DNA from: Aphanocapsa lilacina HA4352-LM1
GTDB taxonomy: Bacteria > Cyanobacteriota > Cyanobacteriia > Gloeobacterales > Gloeobacteraceae
Reading direction: 5' to 3'
NCBI GenBank assembly: GCA_019359725.1
Contig: JAHHGR010000016.1
Location: forward strand, 1 to 64,000
DNA: 64,000 nt
The position numbers and the translations under genes were made by a program. The notes below the pieces were generated by a model. It saw nothing but the letters and a program-made list of their open reading frames with translations. It was not told the origin of the DNA and made no database searches. Below are positions 54,175 through 62,419 of the stretch, one piece after another (positions within the stretch are counted from its first letter, which is position 1; each line of letters starts with the position of its first letter).

Positions 54175-54561
54175 ATGTCCCATTTCACCCAGATCAAGAC
54201 GCGCATTCGCAACCTGGACTCTCTGGAGAAGGCCCTTGGCGACCTTCAGATCGCTGCCGAGCGCGGCAATGTCTCAGTACGCGGTTACCGTGGCGAGACC
54301 CGCCCCGCCCAGTTGGTGATCCGCCAGGACAACGGACACGACGTCGGATTTGTCTGGAACGGCCAGGAGTACGAGATAGTCACCGACGTTCAATTCTGGC
54401 AGCAGCCCTGGACGGTCGAGCGCTTCTTGGGTAAGGTTTCTCAGCGCTACGCCCTGCACACGGTACTGGCCGAATCGGCCCCCCAGGGTTTCAATCTGGT
54501 CACCCAGGAGAACCGCGAGGACGGCACGATGCGTCTGGTGCTTCAGCGCTGGAGCGCCTGA
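54175..54561 (+). CDS. ycf35: Ycf35 (DUF1257) protein
   Basis: 128 residues with the family start MSHFTQIKTRIRNLDSLEKAL, quoted to 20 or fewer in part, and YALHTVLAESAPQGF and LVLQRW near the C-terminus. Ycf35 is conserved in cyanobacteria and red algal plastids and is uncharacterised. A caggagc site precedes the ATG. It lies in an operon with DUF2997 and a ferredoxin. Confidence 0.9.
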   Translation: MSHFTQIKTRIRNLDSLEKALGDLQIAAERGNVSVRGYRGETRPAQLVIRQDNGHDVGFVWNGQEYEIVTDVQFWQQPWTVERFLGKVSQRYALHTVLAESAPQGFNLVTQENREDGTMRLVLQRWSA

Positions 54562-54562
54562 G

Positions 54563-54991
54563 ATGGCGCCGCCTGCGCCCGGCCGCTCCGGCTTCGAGCC
54601 GGAACTGGGCGGTTTGCTCCGCGACGGTGTCGAGCGTTCGGGTCATGAACCCGAACTGGGCGGAGCCCTGCGCCAGAAAGGCGTCTACGTCGATGAAGTG
54701 ACCTGTATCGGCTGCGGTCACTGCGCCTACGTGGCCCGCAACACGTTTTACCTCGAAGCCGAGTACGGGCGCTCGCGGGTTGTCGATCAAAATGGCGACG
54801 CCACTGAACTGATTCAGGAGGCGATCGACTGCTGCCCGGTCGATTGTATCCATTGGGTCGATTACACCGAGCTTCCCGCCCTCGAAGAGCAGCGGCGCTA
54901 CCAAGAAATCCCCGATATCGGCCTACCACCCACAGCGCGCAAAGTGCGCTCGCGCCGCCCGCCCGTGCGACGGCCCAAGCCCAAGCCTTAG
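54563..54991 (+). CDS. Ferredoxin with single [4Fe-4S]-type cluster
   Basis: 142 residues. The cluster motif is CIGCGHC, with the fourth Cys in CCPVDC and the preceding GVYVDEV strand. The C-terminal tail is basic and Pro-rich (RSRRPPVRRPKPKP) and the N-terminus has a repeated EPELGGL-type motif (FEPELGGLLR, HEPELGGALR). It follows ycf35 after one base. This ferredoxin type may act as a redox partner for an unknown enzyme. Confidence 0.85.
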   Translation: MAPPAPGRSGFEPELGGLLRDGVERSGHEPELGGALRQKGVYVDEVTCIGCGHCAYVARNTFYLEAEYGRSRVVDQNGDATELIQEAIDCCPVDCIHWVDYTELPALEEQRRYQEIPDIGLPPTARKVRSRRPPVRRPKPKP

Positions 54992-55692
54992 GGTGCAGGC
55001 ACACCCAACTCCCGCAGCCGATGGCGAGCTTCCTCGCGCAGCGCAGCGGTGGGTGCTTCGAGGTAAAACTCTTTCCACAGCCCGATAGCCCGCTCCCGGT
55101 CGTTGGCGGCGCCAAAAAAGGCGGCGGCGTTCTCTTTCATCACTGCCGGTGCTCCAGGTTCGGCGGCGGCCCGCGCGAAGTAGTTTGCTGAGCGGGCGTA
55201 ATCGCCGAAGTGGCGAAAGGCGACCGAGCCCGCAAGCCGCCACAGATACCAGGTGCCGGTGTTACCCAGGGCGTCGGGGCGGCCGGGGTTGGCCTCGGCG
55301 CCGCGCACGAGAATTTCTAGGGCGTGGGCCGGCTCGCCCATCGATTCGGCCACGGCGTAGTTGGCCTGGGCATAGGCGAACAAAAACCGGGGATTGAGGG
55401 TGGTGATCACCTCCAGGTAGTCGGCGCTGCGGCCGTAGCCGTCTACAAGTCGCGCCGGCCGGTCGCCGAAGTACTGGACGTACTGCAGCCACAGCCAGTC
55501 CGCATACAGGTTGCAGTAGCCCAGGCAGGCCGAACCCAAAAGGGCGGCCGGGGGTAGCGGGGCGGAAGGTGAGAGCGCTGTGCCGGGTTTTCCCTCCAGG
55601 CGCGGCCACTGCAGCGCCAGGGCACCCACGCCGAGGGCGCAGGCGGCCACAAGCGCCCAGGCTCCCTCGCCGGTTACGAAGCGGTCAGACAC
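54988..55692 (-). CDS. TPR-like membrane-anchored protein
   Basis: 234 residues starting with a GTG at 55692 that overlaps the previous gene's end. One N-terminal helix (ALVAACALGVGALALQW) is followed by helical pairs resembling TPRs: YLEVITTLNPRFLFAYAQA, PAHALEILVRGAEANP, RSANYFARAAAEPGAP and RERAIGLWKEFY. The function is unknown. It is probably anchored in the plasma membrane with its repeats in the periplasm or cytoplasm. Convergent with the ferredoxin gene, overlapping four bases. Confidence 0.7.
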   Translation of the reverse strand: MSDRFVTGEGAWALVAACALGVGALALQWPRLEGKPGTALSPSAPLPPAALLGSACLGYCNLYADWLWLQYVQYFGDRPARLVDGYGRSADYLEVITTLNPRFLFAYAQANYAVAESMGEPAHALEILVRGAEANPGRPDALGNTGTWYLWRLAGSVAFRHFGDYARSANYFARAAAEPGAPAVMKENAAAFFGAANDRERAIGLWKEFYLEAPTAALREEARHRLRELGVPAP

Positions 55693-56702
55693 TGCACCAG
55701 TTCCCGGCCCGCCGCCTGACCCGAAAGAAAGGCGCCCTCCACCCGCGCACCGCTGCACCAGCAGCCGGCCAGGAGCAATGGGGCCGGCCCCATGCGGGCT
55801 AAAAACGCCGCATCGAGGGGGTTGGCGGGCATCGCGTAGCGCCAGCGGTGCACTTGCACCCACTCGGGACGGGCCAGGGCGAGCGGGGTGAAACCCCCCA
55901 GCTTGCAGGCGCAGTGTTCGAGGACCCGTTGGGCGGTTTTTTCAGCCACGGCGTCGAAGTGCTCCCGGCTGAAGTCCGGCAGCGTGTGCACGACGATAGT
56001 GGTGGCTTTCGGATCGCGGCGCTTGCTCGAATCGAGGGCGCTCCAGGCGACAATCGGGTCGTCCTCCCAGCGCAAACCCCAGGGCAACCCGCCGGGGTCG
56101 GCGGCGCCATAACCCGCCATCACCGCCAGACAGGGCAGAAAATCGACGGCACGGGCCGGATCGAAAGCCGATACATTTCCAAATTCGCCGGCGATGGCCA
56201 AACTTTGCTGCGGGGGCGGCGTGAGCAACACAGCTCTGGCAATTTCCGCTCCCCGGTCGGTCGTCACCCGCCAGCAGCCGTTCTCCTCTAGAGCGAGAGC
56301 GGTAGCTTTGGTCTCAAGCCGGATATCAAGTTCGTGGGTAAGCACCCTGGCAAGCGCCGTCATCCCCTGCGGGCAGATATAGCGCGCCGAGCGGTGTGCG
56401 GCGTCCGGAGGCTCCAGGATGCCTTGTTTGAGCGTCGGTACGCCGTCCAACCAAAGGGCAATCTCGCCGTCTGCGATCAGCGGCTGCACCACCTGCCAAA
56501 AAGCTTCGCTGCGGCAGGTGAAATATTGAGCGCCGTGGTCGAGGCGCACTTCTCCCGAGGCTGTGGCCACGCGCCGGGTGGCAAGGCGACCCCCCACCCC
56601 CCGCGACTTTTCGACCAGGCGCACGGCAAGCCCCGCTTTGTGCAGCACCCCGGCGGCTGCGAGTCCCGCCACACCCGCTCCGACAATCAAGATATCGTGC
56701 AT
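55674..56702 (-). CDS. Renalase-like FAD-dependent oxidoreductase
   Basis: 342 residues from ATG 56702. Rossmann start DILIVGAGVAGLAAAGVLHKAG with the FAD dinucleotide motif (written to its core GAGVAGLAA), then LVEKSRGVGGRLATRR and LDHGAQYFT, the renalase and related amine-oxidase signature. C-terminal LLLAGCWCSGARVEGAFLSG completes the FAD fold. It is coupled to the TPR gene by an 18-base overlap. Substrate unknown. Confidence 0.85.
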   Translation of the reverse strand: MHDILIVGAGVAGLAAAGVLHKAGLAVRLVEKSRGVGGRLATRRVATASGEVRLDHGAQYFTCRSEAFWQVVQPLIADGEIALWLDGVPTLKQGILEPPDAAHRSARYICPQGMTALARVLTHELDIRLETKATALALEENGCWRVTTDRGAEIARAVLLTPPPQQSLAIAGEFGNVSAFDPARAVDFLPCLAVMAGYGAADPGGLPWGLRWEDDPIVAWSALDSSKRRDPKATTIVVHTLPDFSREHFDAVAEKTAQRVLEHCACKLGGFTPLALARPEWVQVHRWRYAMPANPLDAAFLARMGPAPLLLAGCWCSGARVEGAFLSGQAAGRELVQCLTAS

Positions 56703-56775
56703 GCCCTCCAGCCTAACGCGCCGGGGCAATGGGCAGGTGGCGTTAAGATGAAGGCACAAAGCTGGAGAAGTTGCG

Positions 56776-57033
56776 ATGAGAGAAACCTTTGAAGACGAGG
56801 TTCTCGAACTGAATCGGGATAACGTCGAGCTGGTCCTCGACGAATTGCGCCCCTATTTAATGTCCGACGGCGGCAATGTCGAACTCGTCGAAATCGAAGG
56901 GCCGATCGTCAAACTGCGCCTTCAGGGCGCCTGCGGCTCCTGCCCCAGTTCGACCTATACCCTGAAGCTCGGTATCGAGCGGCGCATGCGCGAACTCATT
57001 CCGGCCGTCGCCGAGGTCGAACAGGTCCTCTAA
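56776..57033 (+). CDS. nfuA: NifU C-terminal-domain iron-sulfur scaffold (Nfu)
   Basis: 85 residues: [18 protein letters not shown] and the Cys pair GACGSCPSS that assembles a [4Fe-4S] cluster for transfer. Length and sequence match the small cyanobacterial NfuA, essential for photosystem I clusters. It is monocistronic, with a strong terminator behind it. The start has 'aagttgcg' upstream, a poor site. Confidence 0.94.
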   Translation: MRETFEDEVLELNRDNVELVLDELRPYLMSDGGNVELVEIEGPIVKLRLQGACGSCPSSTYTLKLGIERRMRELIPAVAEVEQVL

Positions 57034-57046
57034 GGCATATCCTAAA

Positions 57047-57080
57047 GCCAAAAAGCCCCCGCAAGCGGGGGCTTTTTGGC
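57047..57080. terminator. Terminator between nfu and the convergent glycine-zipper gene
   Basis: Sixteen-base arms gccaaaaagcccccgc and gcgggggctttttggc with a two-base loop; A and T tracts on both sides suit termination from both directions. Confidence 0.9.
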
Positions 57081-57097
57081 GGCAACAGGGATCTCTC

Positions 57098-57412
57098 CTA
57101 GCGGCCGCAGGCGGCGTTGTTCTGCATATGCTGCACACCCGCCCCGGCTGCAGCACCTACGACCGCGCCGCCGATTCCACCGAGCAACAAGCCGCCCGCC
57201 CCGCCGTAAGCGGCACCTTTGGTGACGCTGTCCTGCTTCGCTTCACCCTGGCAGGTGTAGCTGCTCTCACCGGGGTTTTTCGCTTTTTTCTGGCTGAGAC
57301 GCGCCTTTTCGGTCCGAGTGCTCTCTCTGGCTTCGCCAGGCTGGGCCAACAAAGCGGCATTCATGCTCAGTCCCATAGCGAGCGCGGCCAACAGGGCAAA
57401 AGATTTGCGCAT
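57098..57412 (-). CDS. Secreted glycine-zipper protein
   Basis: 104 residues with signal peptide (FALLAALAMGLSMNAALLA), a charged central part with one Cys (YTCQGE) and a glycine zipper (AAYGGAGGLLLGGIGG AVVGAAAGAGV). It has a second Cys in NAACGR at the end. The ATG at 57412 follows gaggtt. Small outer-membrane or periplasmic zippers of this kind have unknown functions. Confidence 0.65.
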   Translation of the reverse strand: MRKSFALLAALAMGLSMNAALLAQPGEARESTRTEKARLSQKKAKNPGESSYTCQGEAKQDSVTKGAAYGGAGGLLLGGIGGAVVGAAAGAGVQHMQNNAACGR

Positions 57413-57532
57413 CGGGGTAACCTCGTCTCTCACCTTTCGATCTTAGTTCAGCCTGGCAGCTGTCTTCATGCCTCCCACGGCATAGGCTGGCGGGCCGAAT
57501 CGCGGAGCGCGGCGGTATACTGAGCGAGCCGA

Positions 57533-58525
57533 TTGGTGCTCGCCGCTTTGAATGCGCCGTTTCCCTGGACCCGCCGCCACGTTTTGAGCCTGGAGGATTT
57601 CAGCGCCGCCGAGTACGCCCTGGTATTGCAGACAGCCGGTAGCTTTCAGCAGGTGCTCGCCCGGCGCAACCGCAAAGTTCCGACCCTGCAGGGCCGGATT
57701 ATCGTCAATTTGTTCTTCGAGTCCTCGACGCGCACCCGCACGAGCTTCGAACTGGCGGCCAAGGCCCTCTCGGCGGATGTGGTCAACTTCTCCGCCACCA
57801 CCTCCTCGCTCACCAAGGGCGAAACCATCTTCGACACCACCCGCACCTTTCTGGCGATGGGCATGGACATCGTCGTCGTCCGCCACCGCGACAGCGGCGT
57901 ACCCCATGCCGTCGCCCGCGACCTCGAACAACTCGGTAGCCCCGTGAGCGTGATCAATGCGGGCGACGGCCAGCACGAGCACCCCACCCAGGCGCTGCTC
58001 GACCTGTTTACCCTCTGCACACTGCTGGATGCCTACGATCCTCGCCCCGAGTTGCTCGCGGGCAAAAAAATCGCCATCGTCGGCGATATTCTTCACTCGC
58101 GCGTCGCCCGCTCGAATCTGTGCAGTCTGGTCACCTGCGGAGCCGAGGTGCACCTGGCCGGGCCGCCGACGCTGTTGCCAGGCGAGTTTCGCCAGTACGG
58201 CGCCACCCTCCACCACCACCTCGCCCCCGCCCTCGAAGGGGCGGATTTTGTGATGACCCTGCGCCTGCAAAAAGAACGCATGGGCGATTATCTGCTGCCC
58301 AGTCTGCGCGAGTACCATCGCCTCTACGGGATCACCCGCGAGCGGCTCGCCCTGTGCCGTCCGGGGGTGCGCCTGCTCCACCCCGGCCCGGTCAACCGCG
58401 GCGTCGAACTGAGTTCCGATTTGCTCGACGATCCGCGCCTCAGCCTGGTTTCCCAGCAGGTCACCAGCGGCGTGGCGGTGCGCATGGCCCTGCTCTATCT
58501 ACTGGCTGGGGGCAAGGCGGCTTGA
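57533..58525 (+). CDS. pyrB: Aspartate carbamoyltransferase catalytic subunit
   Basis: 330 residues. Carbamoyl-phosphate loop [13 protein letters not shown], the 80s loop SLTKGET, and [23 protein letters not shown] near the C-terminus are all present. The first step of pyrimidine synthesis. No ATG lies at the expected place; a TTG at 57533 or 57548 or GTG at 57536 must be used, since the [12 protein letters not shown] segment is the usual N-terminus. A tatact at 57514 may be its -10 and would favour 57548. Confidence 0.93.
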   Translation: MVLAALNAPFPWTRRHVLSLEDFSAAEYALVLQTAGSFQQVLARRNRKVPTLQGRIIVNLFFESSTRTRTSFELAAKALSADVVNFSATTSSLTKGETIFDTTRTFLAMGMDIVVVRHRDSGVPHAVARDLEQLGSPVSVINAGDGQHEHPTQALLDLFTLCTLLDAYDPRPELLAGKKIAIVGDILHSRVARSNLCSLVTCGAEVHLAGPPTLLPGEFRQYGATLHHHLAPALEGADFVMTLRLQKERMGDYLLPSLREYHRLYGITRERLALCRPGVRLLHPGPVNRGVELSSDLLDDPRLSLVSQQVTSGVAVRMALLYLLAGGKAA

Positions 58526-58587
58526 AGATTTCCTTGCGGGGGGACCGCTGCAACGGCAACACTGAGAGAGGTGGAGTTAAGTGGACA

Positions 58588-60111
58588 ATGACCGAAAAAA
58601 CGGCAGGCCGCCACCTGCGCGACTGTCAGGTTGTCGTGATCGGAGCTGGGATTGGCGGATTGACGGCCGGGGCGCTGCTGGCCGCCCGCGGCTTCGATGT
58701 ACTGGTACTCGAACAGACCTTTGTGCCGGGGGGGTGCGCCTCGACTTTTAAGCGGCGCGGGTTCACCTTCGACGTCGGGGCCACCCAGGTGGCGGGGCTC
58801 GAACCGGGTGGGGTGCATGAGCGCATCTTCCGCGAACTCGGGGTGGAGCCGCCCGCCGCCCGGCCCTGCGACCCGGCCTGTGCGGTGTACCTGCCGCAGG
58901 AAACGGAGCCTATCTGCCTGTGGCGCGACCCGGAGCGCTGGCGCGCCGAGCGCATCCGTCACTTTCCTGGCAGTGAGCGCTTCTGGGCGAAGCTGGACCA
59001 GCTCTTTGAATTGAGTTGGGATTTCAACTCGCGCGAACCGCTGCTGCCGCCGGTACGACCCGAGGAGTACCTGGCCCTGGCTGCCAAGCTCAGACCCCGC
59101 ACACTGCTGACCTTGCCCTACGCCCTGCGCACCGTCGCCGATTTGCTCAGTGACTACAAGCTTGCGGACGACCGGCGGCTCAGGCGCTTCTTGGATATGC
59201 AGCTCAAACTCTACTCGACCGTCGAGGCGGACCAGACCGCCGCGCTGTACGGGGCGGTTTCCCTGGGAATGACCTGCGCTCCGCGGGGGCTCTTTCACCT
59301 CGAAGGCAGTATGCAGACCCTCAGCGACCGCCTGGTGGAGGCGCTGCGCCGGCACAACGGCCGGCTTTTGACCGGCCAGAAGGTGACCGCCATCCACACC
59401 CATCACGGCCTGGCCGCCGGGGTCACCGTGCACGACCGCCGCAGCGGGCGCGACTGGGAAGTGCGCGCCGCCCAGATTGTGGCGAATGTGCCCGTCTGGA
59501 GCTTGCCGGACCTAGCCGGTCCGGCCCTCACTAAAAATTATCGCGAGCGGGTCGACAAGCTCCCGGAGGCCCCGGGGGCCTTCGTCGTCTACCTGGGGGT
59601 GCGCTCGGAGGCCGTCCCGGCGGACTGCCCGCCCCATCTGCAGTTTCTGTACGATTACGACGGCCCGGTGGCTGAAAACAACTCGCTGTTCGTCTCGGTG
59701 AGTCAGCCCGGCGACGGCCGAGCCCCCCAGGGCTGCTCCACGATCATCGCCTCCAGCTTCAGCGATGCCAAAGCCTGGGGTGCCGCGGCGGACTACACCG
59801 CGATGAAGGAGCGCTACACCCGTACAGCCATCGAGTTGCTTGGCCGGTACTTTCCTGACCTCGAAGCCCACCTGGTGCACGTCGAAGCGGCCACACCGCG
59901 CACCTTTGAGCACTTTACGGCCCGCCCCCACGGCTTCGTGGGCGGCATCGGCCAGCGCCCGAGTCAGTTCGGTCCTTTTTCGCTCTCCAACCGCACACCG
60001 GTCGAAAACCTCTGGCTGGTGGGCGATAGCACCCACCCCGGGGAGGGCACAGCTGGGGTAAGCTATTCGGCGCTCAACTGCGTGAAGCTGCTCGAAGCCG
60101 CCGTTTCCTGA
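58588..60111 (+). CDS. Carotenoid desaturase/isomerase family protein, CrtD-like
   Basis: 507 residues. FAD motif VVVIGAGIGGLTAGALLAARG, then FVPGGCASTFKRRGFTFDVGATQ-type core (quoted in part) and a C-terminal GDSTHPGEGTAGVS. Among phytoene-desaturase-like proteins this pattern fits the cyanobacterial C-3',4' desaturase CrtD, which with CruF makes myxol or oscillol-type glycosides; CrtISO is the other reading. ATG 58588 follows gaggtggag. It stands 62 bases after pyrB. Confidence 0.8.
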   Translation: MTEKTAGRHLRDCQVVVIGAGIGGLTAGALLAARGFDVLVLEQTFVPGGCASTFKRRGFTFDVGATQVAGLEPGGVHERIFRELGVEPPAARPCDPACAVYLPQETEPICLWRDPERWRAERIRHFPGSERFWAKLDQLFELSWDFNSREPLLPPVRPEEYLALAAKLRPRTLLTLPYALRTVADLLSDYKLADDRRLRRFLDMQLKLYSTVEADQTAALYGAVSLGMTCAPRGLFHLEGSMQTLSDRLVEALRRHNGRLLTGQKVTAIHTHHGLAAGVTVHDRRSGRDWEVRAAQIVANVPVWSLPDLAGPALTKNYRERVDKLPEAPGAFVVYLGVRSEAVPADCPPHLQFLYDYDGPVAENNSLFVSVSQPGDGRAPQGCSTIIASSFSDAKAWGAAADYTAMKERYTRTAIELLGRYFPDLEAHLVHVEAATPRTFEHFTARPHGFVGGIGQRPSQFGPFSLSNRTPVENLWLVGDSTHPGEGTAGVSYSALNCVKLLEAAVS

Positions 60112-60457
60112 AGTTCAAGCACCGGCGCTCAAAGACGCAGAGGCAGTCCATCGGTTTCTAAACCGTGATTTGCCTCTCAGAACTAGCTCCGACAATCCAA
60201 TTGTTTATGAGCATCTAAACATAGGGATTTAACAGTTGCAATCGCTTCTGATCAAATTGCTGAGATTAGTCGCGCTGGAATACAGAATAGGGAGTGCACG
60301 GCTTGTCTTCGGGCGCACTGTTGATTGTGTCCTCCCCATTTCAAGGGATAAATGAAGGCGATGTGCAAAGAGTGATTTCCTCCATATCAAGGAGGACGAA
60401 GCATCTGTTAGCCGGTGACACTGTCCTTAGCATTTAGATTATGAAGAGGATTCCACA
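60112..60457. other. 346-base gap with hairpins, no gene seen
   Basis: Contains an imperfect hairpin at 60139-60177 (agaggca/tgcctct with inner cggtt/aaccg), which may end the crtD-like transcript without a T run. A second hairpin at 60379-60395 (cctcc-N7-ggagg) would hide a perfect Shine-Dalgarno-like sequence, but no start codon follows it at the right distance. The stretch is AT-richer than its surroundings. Confidence 0.4.
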
Positions 60458-60934
60458 ATGCAGGAATATATCCGCAAGATCAGCGCCCTGGTGTTGAGCG
60501 GAGCAGTCTGCATGGGGATGGGTACTGCGGTTTTGGCCCAGAGCGGCCCCAGTCCGTCGGGCACTTATCAACCGGGCGACAATACCAATCAGGTACCGCC
60601 CACAACGACCGCACCCGAGCCCGGCCCTGCCGGCCCTCCGCCGAGCCCGAGCAGCCCCTACGGCGCCCCGGCTCAGCCGTCGACCACTCCACCGTCTTCT
60701 GGCAGCCCGTCGACCACCCCAGCCCCAACTGCCCGGACGATCGACCTCAATTCGGTCACTTCCGCGCAACTGGTTCGCGCTGGACTCGACGAACCTTCTG
60801 CCAAACTCATCGAGCAGAACCAGCCCTACGGCAAGCCGGAGGATGTTCTTCAGGTGCAAGGTTTGTCCGAACAGACCAAGGCGGCGCTCAAGGCGAACAT
60901 GGATATCCTCAGAGCCAATCCCAAAGTGAAGTAG
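60458..60934 (+). CDS. Secreted protein with Pro-rich linker and ComEA-like helix-hairpin-helix domain
   Basis: 158 residues. A signal peptide ([18 protein letters not shown]) is followed by a linker of Pro, Ser and Thr (35-90). The C-terminal 65 residues ([18 protein letters not shown] ... [23 protein letters not shown]) fit the ComEA HhH pattern, which binds DNA without sequence specificity in competence. The Gly-Ile-Gly hairpins are weak, so DNA binding is not proved. Position near no other com genes. Confidence 0.7.
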   Translation: MQEYIRKISALVLSGAVCMGMGTAVLAQSGPSPSGTYQPGDNTNQVPPTTTAPEPGPAGPPPSPSSPYGAPAQPSTTPPSSGSPSTTPAPTARTIDLNSVTSAQLVRAGLDEPSAKLIEQNQPYGKPEDVLQVQGLSEQTKAALKANMDILRANPKVK

Positions 60935-61066
60935 ACCAGGTTTTCGGCTGAAGACCTGACCTCGATAACAATATTGCCGGCCTGAAAGTTTTCACGAACT
61001 CCACCTTTTTCCCAGGCCGTTTTCTATTTTTTGCCTGTTCTCCGGAGCAGGTATTTTTGCAGGAAA

Positions 61067-61474
61067 CTACCTGGGATTGATTGGCGAAGTCGCACCGCTT
61101 GGCGGGACTGTGGCAGGACTGGGGGCGGGGGTTGTGGAGGGCGGGGGGTTAAATGTCGAACCGGACGGCGAGCCGGGCGAAATTGGGTTGATATTCGCGG
61201 GGCTGCCGACCGGTCCGGGCGAAACGGTTCCGCCCGGATTGCTGTAGACGCCTGAGGAACCGGGATTGACGTTGGTTCCCGGCGGATTCGGACCGGCATA
61301 AACGGGAGTGGCGGGCGGGTTCGGGTTGATCGGGCTGCTGTTGGGAACCGGTGCCGCGCCGGGGGCGCCGCCGCCCGGGGTGGTTGTGATCTGGGCTGCC
61401 GCCGCAAACCACAAAGCGCTCGCGGTGGTCCCGACAGCCAAGGCAACGGCAAGCGCGCGGGTCAATTGAATCAT
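61067..61474 (-). CDS. Secreted Pro/Gly/Asn-rich low-complexity protein
   Basis: 135 residues. After a signal peptide (ALAVALAVGTTASALWFAAAA) the chain consists of repeats such as NPNPPATPVYAGPNPPG, PGSSGVYSNPGG and SPGPVGSPANINP, without Cys or aromatic clusters. Similar to extensin-like or cell-surface linker proteins. Ribosome site gagg precedes the ATG. Function unknown; its neighbour across the gap is also Pro-rich. Confidence 0.6.
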   Translation of the reverse strand: MIQLTRALAVALAVGTTASALWFAAAAQITTTPGGGAPGAAPVPNSSPINPNPPATPVYAGPNPPGTNVNPGSSGVYSNPGGTVSPGPVGSPANINPISPGSPSGSTFNPPPSTTPAPSPATVPPSGATSPINPR

Positions 61475-61629
61475 GCTGGCCTCGTGGATGTCCTGCTTCC
61501 AGGTTGCCGTCGATTGAGAGCCTTGCCCCCTACCCCAGGTGGGAATCCGCGGGCGGCGGCGGCTGGCGTTTGGCGCGGGTGGACCGGCTGCGGCATTCTG
61601 GTGTTGATGAGGCGGGCAGAGAAATTCGG

Positions 61630-62409
61630 GTGAACGCGGTACGGATCTGGGCGGTGGCAAGCAACGTCTTTCGCGAGTCGGTCCGCGACCGCATCTTGTA
61701 TCTGATTGCTCTGTTTGCGGTGCTGTTGCTGGTAGGGGCAAGATTACTGCCGGACCTCAGCGCCGGGGCCGAGTACAAAATCATCCTCGATCTCGGCTTG
61801 GGGGCGATGCATCTGTTTGGCCTGGTGGTGGCTATTTTCCTGGGCACCAACCTGCTCAGCAAAGAAATCGACAAGCGAACGATCTTCGTGCTGCTCTCCA
61901 AACCCCTCGGGCGGGGGGAATTTATCCTGGGCAAGCACCTGGGCCTTGCGGCGGTACTTGCCCTGTTGGTAGCGGCGATGGCGCTGTGTTTTTTTGGGGT
62001 CGTCTGGATCGAGCAGATACCGATCGGTGGCCTCGGTGCGCCGCTGTTGCTCTCGGTGGTCTTTATCTACATCGAACTGCTGCTGTTGGTGGCGGCGGCT
62101 TTATTTTTCGGAAGTTTCGCCAGTGCGGTGATGGCTTCAATCTTTACCCTGTGTCTTTATCTGGTGGGCCACTTCACCCAGGATCTGCTCAAACTCGGCC
62201 GCCTCGCCGGGAGTGCTGCCGTCGAGCAGACCACCCGGATTCTCTATCTGGTCCTGCCGGATCTCGAACGGCTCAATTTGCGCAACGGCGCCGTTTTCGG
62301 ACAAATCCCCCCCAATGCCGAACTGCTCCAGGCCGGAGCCTACGGCCTGCTCTACACCGGCATTCTGCTTGCAATTGCGATCGCCGTCTTCAGCCGCAGG
62401 GAGTTCTAA
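61630..62409 (+). CDS. ABC-2 type transporter permease
   Basis: 259 residues with six hydrophobic helices. The pattern AVRIWAVASNVFRESVRDRILYL with its FRE-S-x-R-D-R-ILY, typical of ABC-2 permeases, and GTNLLSKEIDKRTIFVLLSKPLGR with the coupling-helix EIDKRT. The start is a GTG at 61630. No ATPase gene is adjacent in the window, so its partner lies elsewhere. Confidence 0.82.
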   Translation: MNAVRIWAVASNVFRESVRDRILYLIALFAVLLLVGARLLPDLSAGAEYKIILDLGLGAMHLFGLVVAIFLGTNLLSKEIDKRTIFVLLSKPLGRGEFILGKHLGLAAVLALLVAAMALCFFGVVWIEQIPIGGLGAPLLLSVVFIYIELLLLVAAALFFGSFASAVMASIFTLCLYLVGHFTQDLLKLGRLAGSAAVEQTTRILYLVLPDLERLNLRNGAVFGQIPPNAELLQAGAYGLLYTGILLAIAIAVFSRREF

Positions 62410-62419
62410 CAGGCGCTTT

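Noticed and set aside
53870-54319. Frame starting MTTNLLRLLQ with a good ribosome site
   Set aside because: It runs across DUF2997 and ycf35 in the wrong frame, and its ATG lies in the predicted -10 of their promoter; at most a leader peptide.
58120-58587. N-terminal extension of the crtD-like gene
   Set aside because: This is the shadow of pyrB; the FAD motif begins 15 residues after the ATG at 58588.
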